DNA from: SFTJ01 sp051871515
GTDB lineage: Bacteria > Bacteroidota > Bacteroidia > Bacteroidales > Muribaculaceae
Length of the DNA: 48,524 bases
Direction: 5' to 3'
Assembly (NCBI GenBank): GCA_051871515.1
Contig: JBJECY010000048.1
Span: forward strand, 1-48,524
Position 1 is the stretch's first letter; every line of letters starts with the position of its first letter. The position numbers and the translations under genes were made by a program. Under the pieces are notes generated by a model, which searched no databases, was not told the DNA's origin, and was given only the letters and a program-made list of their open reading frames with translations. Positions 1-7,846 of the stretch are shown here, piece after piece.

Positions 1-33
1 TTCTTTACACATTATATAATATGCGCGCATAAT

Positions 34-71
34 AAAAAACGTTTCTCCCTATGATGGGAAAAACGCTTTTT
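34..71 (-). terminator. Intrinsic terminator of rpmE2
   Basis: An imperfect inverted repeat (arms 34-49 and 56-71, loop 50-55) combines a GGGA/TCCC core with flanking A and T tracts. Read on the minus strand it lies 35 nt after the L31 stop and ends in a run of U, as expected of a rho-independent terminator. The A/T symmetry means it could also stop transcription coming from the left edge. Confidence 0.7.
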
Positions 72-105
72 ATCGTTAATCAAAAATAAAAAGAGGTTTT
101 GTTGA

Positions 106-360
106 TTACTTCTTTTTGCGATTACCGTAGCGGCTCATGAACTTATCAACACGGCCGGCAGTGTCAACGAGTTTCTGCTTACCGGTGAAGAATGGGTGCG
201 ATGAGCTTGTGATTTCGAGCTTAACCAATGGGTAGGTTACGCCGTCAATTTCGATAGTCTCTTTTGAAGCCACGGTAGAACGTGTGATGAAAGTCTCTTC
301 ATTTGACATATCTTTGAACACCACTTCGCGGTAGTTCTCGGGATGTATACCTTTTTTCAT
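106..360 (-). CDS. rpmE2: 50S ribosomal protein L31, type B
   Basis: The 84-residue protein is a component of the large ribosomal subunit. It begins MKKGIHPENYREVVFKD and contains the SSSHPFFTGKQ stretch typical of L31 at about residues 52-62, with a basic tail ending NRKKK. No cysteine pairs are present, so this is the zinc-independent type B (long) form rather than the CxxC-bearing type A; in many bacteria the type B form replaces the zinc form under zinc limitation, but here I see no second L31 and no Zur-like site, so it may be the only copy. It stands alone on the minus strand with its own promoter (432-461) and terminator (34-71). The ATG at 358-360 is preceded by an A/T-rich leader of about 65 nt, usual for this phylum. 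Confidence 0.95.
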   Translation of the reverse strand: MKKGIHPENYREVVFKDMSNEETFITRSTVASKETIEIDGVTYPLVKLEITSSSHPFFTGKQKLVDTAGRVDKFMSRYGNRKKK

Positions 361-431
361 TTTATTGTTATGTTTAATTTATTAATCAAAAAAATTAGCG
401 TTTGGTAGGACGCTTCATTCGTAATGGCGTG

Positions 432-461
432 CAAATTTACAAACAATTTTGCTAATAACAA
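432..461 (-). promoter_or_regulatory. Promoter of rpmE2
   Basis: Read on the minus strand: TTG at 461-459, a 19-bp spacer, then TAAATTTG at 439-432. This matches the Bacteroidetes primary-sigma promoter (-33 TTTG, -7 TAnnTTTG). The predicted transcription start is about 65 nt before the L31 start codon. The -33 element overlaps one arm of the upstream gene's terminator. Confidence 0.7.
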
Positions 462-505
462 AAATATTTTGGCTAAAAGCTTGTGCTAATAGCCAAAATA
501 TTGTT
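460..505 (-). terminator. Terminator of the biotin carboxyltransferase gene
   Basis: A 13-bp perfect inverted repeat (AATATTTTGGCTA at 463-475 and its complement at 490-502) with a 14-nt loop lies about 95 nt beyond the stop of the minus-strand carboxyltransferase gene and runs into a T-rich stretch on that strand. It separates this gene from rpmE2. Confidence 0.6.
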
Positions 506-600
506 ATGAATGATGCATTTTAGCGCTGTATGCCGGCTTTTAGCCGTGGGCGCTTATACATTTTTGTGCTGTTCGCAAGTGTTGCGAGCCGCGTTGCTGT

Positions 601-2955
601 TTACTTAAACTCAATGAGAGGTTGGTTGGCAGCAATCACGTCGCCCTCGTTAACGAGGATTTTCTTCACTGTGCCTTCGATTTCCGACTCGATGTTGTTT
701 TGCATCTTCATCGCCTCGTAAACAATCACGTCTTGACCTTTCTTAACGTGGTCGCCCGGTTTCACAAGCACTTCAATGATTGTGCCACCCATTGGAGCAT
801 CGAGTGTTGGGCCAGCGCCGTTATCATCGTCGGCAGCTTCGTCAGCGGCAGCGTTCTCGTTTTCAAACTCAATGAGAGGTTGGTCGGTAGCAATAGTCTC
901 GCCCGGTTTCACCAAGATGCGGCGCACCTTGCCGGCAATTTCTGATTCAATGTTGTTTTGCATCTTCATTGCCTCGTAAACCATCACAGCTTGACCCTTA
1001 GCAATCACATCGCCCGGTTTCACGAGCAGTTCAATCACTGTGCCGCCCATAGGAGCATTGAGGGTTGGACCGCCTGCAGCGCTTGCGGCAGCTGGTTGCG
1101 GAGCCTTCTTCTCTTCAAACTCAATGAGAGGTTGGTCGGTTGCTATCACTTGTCCGGGTTTCACGAGTATTCTCTTGATTTTGCCTGTGGTCTCAGCCTC
1201 GATGTTGTTTTGCATCTTCATGGCTTCGTAAACCATAACCGGTTGTCCTGGTTTCACTTCGTCGCCAGGTTTCACGAGCAGCTCAATCACTGTGCCGCCC
1301 ATTGGTGCGTTGAGTGTAGGACCGGTAACAGGAGCATCTTCGTCAATCACTGCAGTAGCGGCGGCAGCTGCTGGTTGGCTTTGCTGCGATGCGGCGTACT
1401 CTTCGGCGCGGCGATTGGTGAGGAACTTCTTGGCAGGAAGCGGCAGCAATTGCAGCAACAGGAATTCCATGTTGTCTTTAGCGAGCTTCACGTTGCCATA
1501 TTCGGCGAGAGTTGGGTTCTCTGGGTCTTTGTATGAGCTTACGTCATAAGGTGTCTCAACGGTGGTGCCACAAATTTGGTTGCGGAATTCTGGGTCAACC
1601 GGCACCGGAGTTTTACCGTATTTACCAAGCACAAGGTCGATGAATTGGTTCGACTTGTTGCTGTAGTCAGGCTTACCGTTTTTGCGGTCAACGGCTACGT
1701 TAACGGCTTGTGCGCCCACAATCTGGCTTGTTGGAGTAACCAGAGGAACGAGACCGGCATCGCGACGAACCTTAGGGATAAGCTTCATGGCTTCTTCAAG
1801 CATGTCTTCAGCTCCAAGTGCGCGCAGGTTGGCCACCATGTTGCTGTACATACCGCCCGGTACTTCGGCGTGTTTCACAATCTCGTTGGGCTTTGGGAAA
1901 CCAAAGTATGCCTCAATGGCGTGTGTTGCCTCAAGCATGGCTTCTTCGTCAACAGCCTTGCCTGCTTCAATGGCTTTGTCGAAGAGCGCATCGATTTCGG
2001 CAGGAAGTTCGTCGGTGAGTGGGTCGAAGTCTTTTGGGAATTTGTCTTTGTGCAAGTCAACTGCTGCCAAGCCTTTGCGTGCGTTGTAGAGTTCCTTGCG
2101 TATTTGTCCCACGGCTTGCATGTTGCACTCAAGCTCAATGCCAAGTTTCTTAGCAAAGATGTAGATGAGCTCAATAGCCGGAGCAGCCGAACCTTCGGCA
2201 AACCACCAGATGTTGGTGTCGAGGATGTCAACGCCGTTCATCATAGCCATCACGCATGATGCCAAGCCGTAGCCAGGAGTACAGTGTGTGTGGAAGTCAA
2301 CAGGCACGTTCACGGCAGCTTTGAGTTTAGGTATAAGGGTGGCAATACGTGCTGGGTTCACAAGCCCTGCCATATCTTTGAGGGTGATGATTTTTGCGCC
2401 AAGATTTTCATATCCTTTAGCTTTCTCAACAAAGTATTCGTCGGTGAAAATCTTCTTGGCCTCACCGTTTGACGTGCTAAGTGAGTTGTCGTCTTTAGGG
2501 TCAACGGTGTAACATACGGCACCATCGGGGATACCGCCAAGTTTATTGATGATTTCCACTGATTCTTTCACGTTGTCAAGGTCGTTGAGCGCGTCGAAGA
2601 TACGCATGATGCCAAGACCGTTTTTGATGGCTTCAACATAGAAACCTTCAATCACATTGGTAGGATAGGGCGCATATCCAAACAGGTTGCGTCCGCGAGA
2701 GAGTGCGGTGAGATATGAGCGATGTTTGTCGCCATTGAGTTTGTCGCTAATAGATTTCAGACGATACCAAGGCGACTCGTCGAGGTAACGCATTACAGAA
2801 TCAGGCACGGCACCTCCCCATACTTCCATGGCATAGAAACCGGCTTCTTCATAATGGGGCAGGAGTGCGTCGATGCTTGATTGTGGCAGACGGGTAGCAA
2901 ATAATGATTGTTGACCATCGCGTAGGGTCAAATCTCTAATTTTTAGTTTCCTCAT
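601..2955 (-). CDS. oadA: Biotin-dependent carboxyltransferase (oxaloacetate decarboxylase alpha / pyruvate carboxylase B type) with three biotinyl domains
   Basis: The enzyme moves carboxyl groups between biotin and pyruvate/oxaloacetate. Residues about 1-270 form the HMGL-like carboxyltransferase barrel: RDGQQSLFATR near the N terminus, MRIFDALND, ITLKDMAGL and the metal-binding VDFHTHCTPGYG. The conserved PYC/OADA domain follows to about residue 490, then an Ala/Gln-rich linker. The C terminus is unusual: three complete biotinyl domains (about 545-614, 629-698, 715-784), each with EAMKMQN and a biotinylatable lysine (K580, K664, K750), joined by Ala- and Glu/Asp-rich linkers. Homologues normally carry one such domain at about 600 residues total. 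No biotin carboxylase or decarboxylase beta/gamma subunit lies in the window, so I cannot tell a pyruvate carboxylase subunit from a Na+-pumping oxaloacetate decarboxylase alpha subunit; the symbol is provisional. It is monocistronic, with a promoter at 3040-3047. Confidence 0.9.
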   Translation of the reverse strand: MRKLKIRDLTLRDGQQSLFATRLPQSSIDALLPHYEEAGFYAMEVWGGAVPDSVMRYLDESPWYRLKSISDKLNGDKHRSYLTALSRGRNLFGYAPYPTNVIEGFYVEAIKNGLGIMRIFDALNDLDNVKESVEIINKLGGIPDGAVCYTVDPKDDNSLSTSNGEAKKIFTDEYFVEKAKGYENLGAKIITLKDMAGLVNPARIATLIPKLKAAVNVPVDFHTHCTPGYGLASCVMAMMNGVDILDTNIWWFAEGSAAPAIELIYIFAKKLGIELECNMQAVGQIRKELYNARKGLAAVDLHKDKFPKDFDPLTDELPAEIDALFDKAIEAGKAVDEEAMLEATHAIEAYFGFPKPNEIVKHAEVPGGMYSNMVANLRALGAEDMLEEAMKLIPKVRRDAGLVPLVTPTSQIVGAQAVNVAVDRKNGKPDYSNKSNQFIDLVLGKYGKTPVPVDPEFRNQICGTTVETPYDVSSYKDPENPTLAEYGNVKLAKDNMEFLLLQLLPLPAKKFLTNRRAEEYAASQQSQPAAAAATAVIDEDAPVTGPTLNAPMGGTVIELLVKPGDEVKPGQPVMVYEAMKMQNNIEAETTGKIKRILVKPGQVIATDQPLIEFEEKKAPQPAAASAAGGPTLNAPMGGTVIELLVKPGDVIAKGQAVMVYEAMKMQNNIESEIAGKVRRILVKPGETIATDQPLIEFENENAAADEAADDDNGAGPTLDAPMGGTIIEVLVKPGDHVKKGQDVIVYEAMKMQNNIESEIEGTVKKILVNEGDVIAANQPLIEFK
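604..1323 (-). repeat. Three in-frame 210-bp biotinyl-domain repeats
   Basis: Units at 1114-1323, 862-1071 and 604-813 (minus strand order) encode 70-residue biotinyl domains starting GPTLNAPMGG (or GPTLDAPMGG) and ending PLIEFE or PLIEFK. The start-to-start distances are 252 and 258 bp. The units are similar but not identical at protein level (for example E22V, K36 conserved in all), while the linkers differ completely in sequence, so this is an established duplication rather than an assembly artefact of identical copies. Confidence 0.9.
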
Positions 2956-3039
2956 ATTTTAATGTCAATTAAAATTTTTTAATGGGGCTTTGAAATTTCT
3001 TTGCACGTCTTGTGTGTCTATTTCTTGGCCTTTGTTCTG

Positions 3040-3047
3040 CAAAGATA
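3040..3047 (-). promoter_or_regulatory. -7 element of the carboxyltransferase promoter
   Basis: On the minus strand TATCTTTG (3047-3040) fits TAnnTTTG. I do not see a clear -33 TTTG at the right distance. It implies a leader of about 80 nt before the ATG at 2955. Confidence 0.55.
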
Positions 3048-3307
3048 ACAATTAATGTTAGAAAAGGTGCATTTTTGCCAATTTGTTTTGTGTTTTTTTG
3101 ATAAATTTTTTGTGTATAATGTTGGCTGTTAGTCTGTAAGATGCTGCTGATGTGGGCGGCATTGATTTTGGGTGTGATTGTGGTGGGTTAACGAGGCGTT
3201 TTTGCGCGAGTTGATGCGTGGTTTCATTTCCCCGGAGGATGTGCGTGATAAGTGGCACAATAGGGTGTGAAGATAAAAACTTGATTTTTTGTAATGAATA
3301 TGTGAAG

Positions 3308-3335
3308 TTTGTGTGCTAATCTTTTTATATCTTTG
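3308..3335 (+). promoter_or_regulatory. Candidate promoter of the phosphatase / beta-barrel operon
   Basis: TATCTTTG at 3328-3335 matches the -7 consensus. The nearest TTTG (3308-3311) is only 16 bp upstream, shorter than the usual 19-21 bp, so the -33 assignment is weak. Confidence 0.45.
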
Positions 3336-3488
3336 CATACAACGTGTATTACCTGTTGCCATGCCGTTTACCACGAGGACGTTAGTGCCTGCCAAGTGGA
3401 GATGAAACTCGGCGTAAGGCGGCAATTGGGTGGCGTGAGTGAGTTATGTATATTTTTTTGATAGATATATTTTAGTCAAGGCTCAGCT

Positions 3489-4229
3489 ATGTTTGGATTG
3501 TTTAAGAAAAAGAGAAGCGACATAAAATTGCCTTATCACACCGAGGTGCATTGCCACATAATGCCCGGTGTTGACCATGGCGCGCGTGACGTGGAGCAAT
3601 CGCTTGCTTTGATTAGGCACGAGATGGATTTGGGCATAAGCCGCATCGTCTTCACCCCGCATGTCACAGCCAATACTTTTGAAAATACCCCTCAAACTCT
3701 TGCCGAGGGATTTGCCAGCATCAAGGCTGCTGTTGAGGAAGCCGGGCTTGATGTTGAACTGTTTTATTCGGCTGAATATAGGCTCGACGACTATTGGATG
3801 GAGCAGCGCAAAAACAAGTGCTTGGTGCCAATGCTGGGCAATTATCTGCTTGTTGAAAACAATTTTCAGCAGGAGTTGCTGATGATGGACGACCTGATGT
3901 TTGAATTGCAACTTGAGGGATTCATTCCGGTGCTGGCTCATCCTGAACGCTATCCTTACTATGGATTCCGCCACGACCGTTACCGCTCAATGCACAATGC
4001 CGGCGTGAAGTTTCAGGTGAATCTGCTTTCGCTGAGCGGATATTTTGGGTCGGGTGCTCGGGCAAGTGCCGTGTGGCTAATCGACAATAATTTCTGCGAT
4101 TTCTTGGGCAGCGATATGCATGGCGAGGAACATGCTTTGGTAATAAAAGAATATTTGCAATCAAAGGACTGGAGCAAAATGGTTGATAAACTGCAAGGTC
4201 GCTTGCTTAATGACGTGATTGGCCGATGA
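3489..4229 (+). CDS. CpsB/YwqE-family PHP-type tyrosine-protein phosphatase
   Basis: The 246-residue cytoplasmic protein belongs to the PHP metallo-phosphatase family (CpsB, CapC, YwqE) that dephosphorylates bacterial tyrosine kinases controlling exopolysaccharide export. The metal-binding motifs are visible in order: HCHIMPGVDHG (H21, H23, D29), TPH at 56-58, a SAEYRLD segment near 95, LAHPERY near 155 and GSDMH near 210. In Bacteroidales this gene often lies alone or near capsule clusters; no kinase or polysaccharide gene is nearby here. Its stop codon overlaps the start of the next gene (ATGA at 4226-4229), so the two are translationally coupled. The first residues (MFGLFKKKR) are basic and not a signal peptide. 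Confidence 0.88.
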   Translation: MFGLFKKKRSDIKLPYHTEVHCHIMPGVDHGARDVEQSLALIRHEMDLGISRIVFTPHVTANTFENTPQTLAEGFASIKAAVEEAGLDVELFYSAEYRLDDYWMEQRKNKCLVPMLGNYLLVENNFQQELLMMDDLMFELQLEGFIPVLAHPERYPYYGFRHDRYRSMHNAGVKFQVNLLSLSGYFGSGARASAVWLIDNNFCDFLGSDMHGEEHALVIKEYLQSKDWSKMVDKLQGRLLNDVIGR

Positions 4230-4885
4230 AGAAATTTGCATGCGTGGTTTTAGCGTCGGTGTTGGCGTGTGCTGTGGCAAGTGCTCAGCGCAACGAGGAT
4301 GGTAATCTTTTTCGCCATCAGTTGGAACTTAGCGGAATGGCGGTGTCGAGAGCTTGGCTCGTTGATATTGCCTATCACTATAGACTTAACCCATTTGTTG
4401 GCGTGGGAGGGTCGGTTGGCGTGTGGGGAAATCTAATCTCGCAAGACGGTGCCTACGGTGATGGATGGCGCATGAGTTATAATTCAAATCAGCCCGAAAA
4501 TGTGTTCCTGAGACCGTCGGTGAGTCTTTATAGCCCAATGCTGTTGTGCACCGGCGGCGTGGAGTGGAAGCTTTATGCTGAACCCGGAGTGGTATTGCAG
4601 GTGCCCTACGGACGTGCTTATGTAATCACCTATGATGCACAAGACCGTTATGTTGACGAGTGTGAGGTGACGTCGTCGCACGGCAAATGGGCTATGCCCG
4701 ATTGCCGTTTAGGCGTGACCGCGCAGGCCCAGAAGTGTAGTTTCTCTATTGGCTATTACGTTTCAACACTCGACATTTATTCTGAATACAGAAGCATGAG
4801 CTTCAATGGCGAGCGCTTTGACTGGACTTTGCCAAAACATAAAATGCAGCAAGGCTTTTTTGTTTCGGCTTCTTATAATTTCTGA
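4226..4885 (+). CDS. Outer-membrane beta-barrel-like protein of unknown function
   Basis: The 219-residue protein has a clear signal peptide (MKKFACVVLASVLACAVASA, cleavage before Q). The rest shows alternating hydrophobic/polar strands with Tyr and Gly, such as VGVGGSVGVWGNL, CSFSIGYYVSTL and a last strand ending in Phe (GFFVSASYNF). A C-terminal aromatic residue after such a strand is a hallmark of outer-membrane barrels. I do not recognise a named family. It overlaps the phosphatase gene by 4 bp, so the two are made together; whether they act together is not evident. The gene is followed by a convergent gene and a weak hairpin. Confidence 0.75.
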   Translation: MKKFACVVLASVLACAVASAQRNEDGNLFRHQLELSGMAVSRAWLVDIAYHYRLNPFVGVGGSVGVWGNLISQDGAYGDGWRMSYNSNQPENVFLRPSVSLYSPMLLCTGGVEWKLYAEPGVVLQVPYGRAYVITYDAQDRYVDECEVTSSHGKWAMPDCRLGVTAQAQKCSFSIGYYVSTLDIYSEYRSMSFNGERFDWTLPKHKMQQGFFVSASYNF

Positions 4886-4890
4886 GATGT

Positions 4891-4939
4891 GCACCTTTTG
4901 ATGCTTGAACGGGGCAGAGTGCCAATGGGCATCGGGTGC
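4891..4939. terminator. Weak hairpin between convergent genes
   Basis: GCACC...GATGC (4891-4904) can pair with GCATC.GGTGC (4929-4939), with an uneven internal loop. It lies 6 nt after the plus-strand barrel gene and about 60 nt after the minus-strand kinase-like gene. There is no T-run, so its role as a terminator is only suggested by position. Confidence 0.3.
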
Positions 4940-5000
4940 GCGGTTATGGAATGTGAAGTTTTCTTTAATTGTGATGCACAAATGATGTTGTGAGCATAGA

Positions 5001-5651
5001 TTATTCTATGCCCAGACGTGCTTTCACATATTGCACTATGATGCGAGCTGTGGCTTCGGCACCCAGTTTCGATGAGTCAACCGAGAGGTCATAGGATTGT
5101 GCATCGCCCCAACGCTTGTCGGTGTAGAAGTTGTAGTATTCAGCTCTCAATTTATTCTTTTTCTCGGCGAGGGTTCGTGCCTCTTCAGGACTTTTGCAGT
5201 TTTCGCGAGCCATGATTCGCTCAATGCGTTGCTCAATGCTTGCGTGAATAAACACGCTGATGGTGTTGGGATTGTCGCGCAGCACATAGTCGGCTGTGCG
5301 GCCCATAATCACGCAACTGCTGCGTTCGGCAAGGGTGCTAATCACTTCACATTGCTGACGGTAGATGTTGTCGTTTGAGATTGGGGTATTGCTCACTAAA
5401 AACGAACCTCCGTGATATCCGGTGCTGAAAGCCACCAGACTTGAGAAGAAGCGTGGCGAACGCTCGTCGGCGGCCTCAAAAAAGTCGCTGTTCATTCCGC
5501 TCGACTTAGCTGCCTCGGTGAGCAGCTCTTTGTCATAGTAGTCAATGCCCAGAAGTTGTGCCACCAATCGACCAATCTCGCGGCCGCCGCTGCCGTATTG
5601 GCGGCCTATGCTTATCACATAATTGCTGCTTGAAGTGTTGTTTGTTGCCAT
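5001..5651 (-). CDS. Cytidylate kinase-like family protein
   Basis: The 216-residue protein has an N-terminal P-loop in VISIGRQYGSGGREIGRLVA, followed by YYDKELL and later CVIMGRTADYVL and R-rich lid segments (QRIERIMAREN). This is the pattern of the cytidylate-kinase-like family (PF13189), distinct from the housekeeping Cmk; the true substrate is unknown. The reading frame is open further upstream to 5717, but I choose the ATG at 5649-5651 (MATNNTSSSNYVISIG): the promoter -7 element lies at 5672-5679, so transcription would start around 5665, inside the longer frame. The leader is then only about 14 nt. Confidence 0.82.
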   Translation of the reverse strand: MATNNTSSSNYVISIGRQYGSGGREIGRLVAQLLGIDYYDKELLTEAAKSSGMNSDFFEAADERSPRFFSSLVAFSTGYHGGSFLVSNTPISNDNIYRQQCEVISTLAERSSCVIMGRTADYVLRDNPNTISVFIHASIEQRIERIMARENCKSPEEARTLAEKKNKLRAEYYNFYTDKRWGDAQSYDLSVDSSKLGAEATARIIVQYVKARLGIE

Positions 5652-5671
5652 ATACTTGCTTTGTTTTGAGG

Positions 5672-5702
5672 CAAAAATATAAAAAATTATTTCATTTTGC
5701 AA
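5672..5702 (-). promoter_or_regulatory. Promoter of the cytidylate kinase-like gene
   Basis: On the minus strand TTG (5702-5700), a 20-bp spacer and TATTTTTG (5679-5672) make a near-perfect Bacteroidetes promoter. It decides the start of the downstream gene, because the longer upstream start would not be transcribed. Confidence 0.75.
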
Positions 5703-5810
5703 CACTTTGTGACGCACTGCTCATTATTTTCATCTTTTTCTTGAGGTGCAATCACATGAACTGCCGTTGACCAAATGGGGCGTTTCTTGTGCCATTTTCC
5801 ATGATACAAA

Positions 5811-5856
5811 GCGAGCTGCCGGGGCTTAGTGGTGATTCACTGTGCCGGCAGCTCGC
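5811..5856 (-). terminator. Terminator of the nqr operon
   Basis: A 12-bp perfect GC-rich inverted repeat (GCGAGCTGCCGG at 5811-5822; complement at 5845-5856) with a 22-nt loop lies 56 nt beyond nqrF. The T-run after it on the minus strand is only three bases, but this is the only strong hairpin before the next gene's promoter. Confidence 0.65.
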
Positions 5857-5911
5857 CTATTATGATTGGAGCTTGTTACTAACAGTCAGCTCTTTTTTTG
5901 AGGTGCGTGTG

Positions 5912-7195
5912 TTAGCCTCCGAAGTTGTCGTAATGTATGCTCGATGGGTCAACGCCAAGGCTGTCGAGCATCTTGTTCACTGCTTTGCTCATTGGGCCAG
6001 GACCGCACATGTAGTATTCAATGTCTTCAGGTGCATCGTGGTCTTTGAGGTAGGTGTTATACATCACTTCATGCACAAATCCCGGAGTATAAGCCACACC
6101 AGCTGCATCGGCTGCCGGGTCGGGACGGTCGAGTGCCAAGTGGAACTTGAAGTTCGGGAACTCTTTCTCTATGGCAAGGAAGTCTTCAAGATAGAACACC
6201 TCGTTGAGTGCGCGAGCGCCATAGAAATAGTGCATCACGCGGTCGCGCGTTTGCAGTGTCTTGGTCATGTGCATGATTTGTGCGCGCAGAGGAGCCATAC
6301 CGGCACCGCCGCCAACCCAAATCATCTCTCGCTTAGAGTCGAAGATTGGGTGGAAGTCGCCATAAGGACCGCTCATCAGCACCTTGTCACCTGGCTTCAG
6401 CGTGAAGATGTAAGATGAGGCAATACCCGGCATCACATCTTGGAAGCCCACTTGTGGCTTGGGCTTGAACGGAGGAGTGGCAATGCGCACGGTGAGCATG
6501 AAGCGGTCGCCCTCAGCAGGGTAGTTGGCCATAGAGTAGGCACGCACTGTTGGCTCGGTGTTGCGGCATTTGAGCGTGAAGAGCCCGTATTTCTCCCAAG
6601 CCGGCAGATATTCGCCAATCGAAGCCTTGTCGATGTCTTTGTCGTAGTCGATATCGTAGGTTGGAATCTTTATTTGAGCATAGCTACCGGGGATGAAGTT
6701 CATGTGTTCGCCTTCAGGCAGAGCCACAATAAACTCTTTGATGAACGATGCCACGTTGTTGTTCGACACAACGGTACACTCATATTCTTTCACTTCGAGT
6801 ACCGAATCGGGCACCTGAATCTTAAGGTTGTCTTTCACTTTTACTTGACAACCCAGACGCCAATGCTCAGCTTGCTCTTTGCGGCTGAAGTGCACGGTCT
6901 CGGTGGGGAGTATGTTGCCGCCGCCCTCAAGCACGCGGCATTTGCATTGTCCGCAGCTGCCCTTGCCGCCGCATGCCGACGACAGGAAAACGCCGTTGGC
7001 TTGCAGGGTAGATAGCAGTGTGTTGCCCGAGTCGGCTTCTACTTCTTTCTTGTCGTTGATGGTAAGGGTCACCTTGCCCGAGGCCACCAGATAGTGCTTG
7101 GCAACAAGGAGCACAATCACAAGTATGAGCGTGACAATGAGGAAGATGATGGCGCTCAGAGCCACTGTGAGGTTATTGATTACTAAGAATGTCAT
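5912..7195 (-). CDS. nqrF: Na+-translocating NADH:quinone reductase subunit F
   Basis: NqrF is the electron-input subunit: it oxidises NADH and passes electrons via FAD and a 2Fe-2S cluster into the Na+ pump. The 427-residue protein has an N-terminal membrane helix (about residues 9-32), a plant-type ferredoxin domain with cluster ligands C75, C81, C84 and C116, then a ferredoxin reductase module with the FAD motif RAYSMANYP, the NAD(P)-binding GGGAGMAPLR and the C-terminal YYMCGPGPM. It ends in the aromatic/glycine tail FGG. Length and order match the family. It is the last gene of nqrABCDEF, 5 bp after nqrE, and is followed by the hairpin at 5811-5856. Confidence 0.97.
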   Translation of the reverse strand: MTFLVINNLTVALSAIIFLIVTLILVIVLLVAKHYLVASGKVTLTINDKKEVEADSGNTLLSTLQANGVFLSSACGGKGSCGQCKCRVLEGGGNILPTETVHFSRKEQAEHWRLGCQVKVKDNLKIQVPDSVLEVKEYECTVVSNNNVASFIKEFIVALPEGEHMNFIPGSYAQIKIPTYDIDYDKDIDKASIGEYLPAWEKYGLFTLKCRNTEPTVRAYSMANYPAEGDRFMLTVRIATPPFKPKPQVGFQDVMPGIASSYIFTLKPGDKVLMSGPYGDFHPIFDSKREMIWVGGGAGMAPLRAQIMHMTKTLQTRDRVMHYFYGARALNEVFYLEDFLAIEKEFPNFKFHLALDRPDPAADAAGVAYTPGFVHEVMYNTYLKDHDAPEDIEYYMCGPGPMSKAVNKMLDSLGVDPSSIHYDNFGG

Positions 7196-7200
7196 AGTTA

Positions 7201-7815
7201 TTATATTTTAATACCAAGGAAGCTCATAAAGGCTATGCCCATGAGTCCGGTGATGATGAAAGTGATGCCTATGCCCTTGAGCGCAGCCGGGACATTGGAA
7301 TATTGAATTTTCTCGCGGATGGCGGCGATGCCAACAATGGCTATGAGCCAGCCAATGCCCGAGCCTGCACCGTAAACCATTGAGGTCCATGCCGAGCCCA
7401 GGTCGCGCTGCTGCATAAACAGCGAGGCACCCAGAATGGCACAGTTCACGGCGATGAGCGGCAAGAAGATGCCCAGCGAGGCATAGAGCGATGGCGAGAA
7501 TTTCTCAACAGCCATCTCAACCAGTTGAGTCATTGAGGCTATCACGGCAATAAACATTATCAGTCCCAAGAAGCTGAGGTCAACGTCTTTGTAGGCGTCG
7601 CCAAGCCAGCTAAGCGCTCCCGGCTGCAACACATAGGTGTTGAGCAGGTAGTTGATGGGCAGGGTCACCACAAGCATGAATGTAACAGCAACTCCAAGCC
7701 CAAATGCGGTCTTAACATTCTTTGATACTGCCAGGAATGAGCACATGCCCAAGAAGTAGGCAAATATCATGTTGTCGATGAATATCGAACGTATAAATAG
7801 ATTGAGATTTTCCAT
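7201..7815 (-). CDS. nqrE: Na+-translocating NADH:quinone reductase subunit E
   Basis: A 204-residue polytopic inner-membrane subunit with about six hydrophobic helices. NqrE and NqrD are homologous inverted-topology subunits that together hold a 2Fe-2S centre in the membrane core. The conserved FAYFLGMCSFLAVS at the N terminus and VNCAILGASLFM in the middle provide the cysteines typical of the family (about residues 26 and 114). It lies between nqrD (31 bp) and nqrF (5 bp). Confidence 0.96.
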   Translation of the reverse strand: MENLNLFIRSIFIDNMIFAYFLGMCSFLAVSKNVKTAFGLGVAVTFMLVVTLPINYLLNTYVLQPGALSWLGDAYKDVDLSFLGLIMFIAVIASMTQLVEMAVEKFSPSLYASLGIFLPLIAVNCAILGASLFMQQRDLGSAWTSMVYGAGSGIGWLIAIVGIAAIREKIQYSNVPAALKGIGITFIITGLMGIAFMSFLGIKI

Positions 7816-7846
7816 TTGTCAAAAATAACGTAATTTGGTTAGCGAG

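Larger units (their letters stand above)
2956..3488. other. Divergent intergenic region with no gene
   Basis: These 533 bp separate the minus-strand carboxyltransferase from the plus-strand phosphatase. They hold the promoter element of each (3040-3047 and 3308-3335). The short reading frames on the minus strand at 3058-3425 have no recognisable protein character. The part from 3340 to 3488 would be a leader of about 145 nt for the phosphatase operon; I found no convincing secondary structure in it. Confidence 0.6.

Noticed and set aside
3300..3488. A tRNA or known small RNA gene.
   Set aside because: No cloverleaf with T-loop (GTTCRA) or acceptor pairing could be drawn; the region fits a leader better.
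5652..5717. An N-terminal extension of 22 residues on the cytidylate-kinase-like protein.
   Set aside because: The promoter lies inside it, and the extension shows no conservation-like character.
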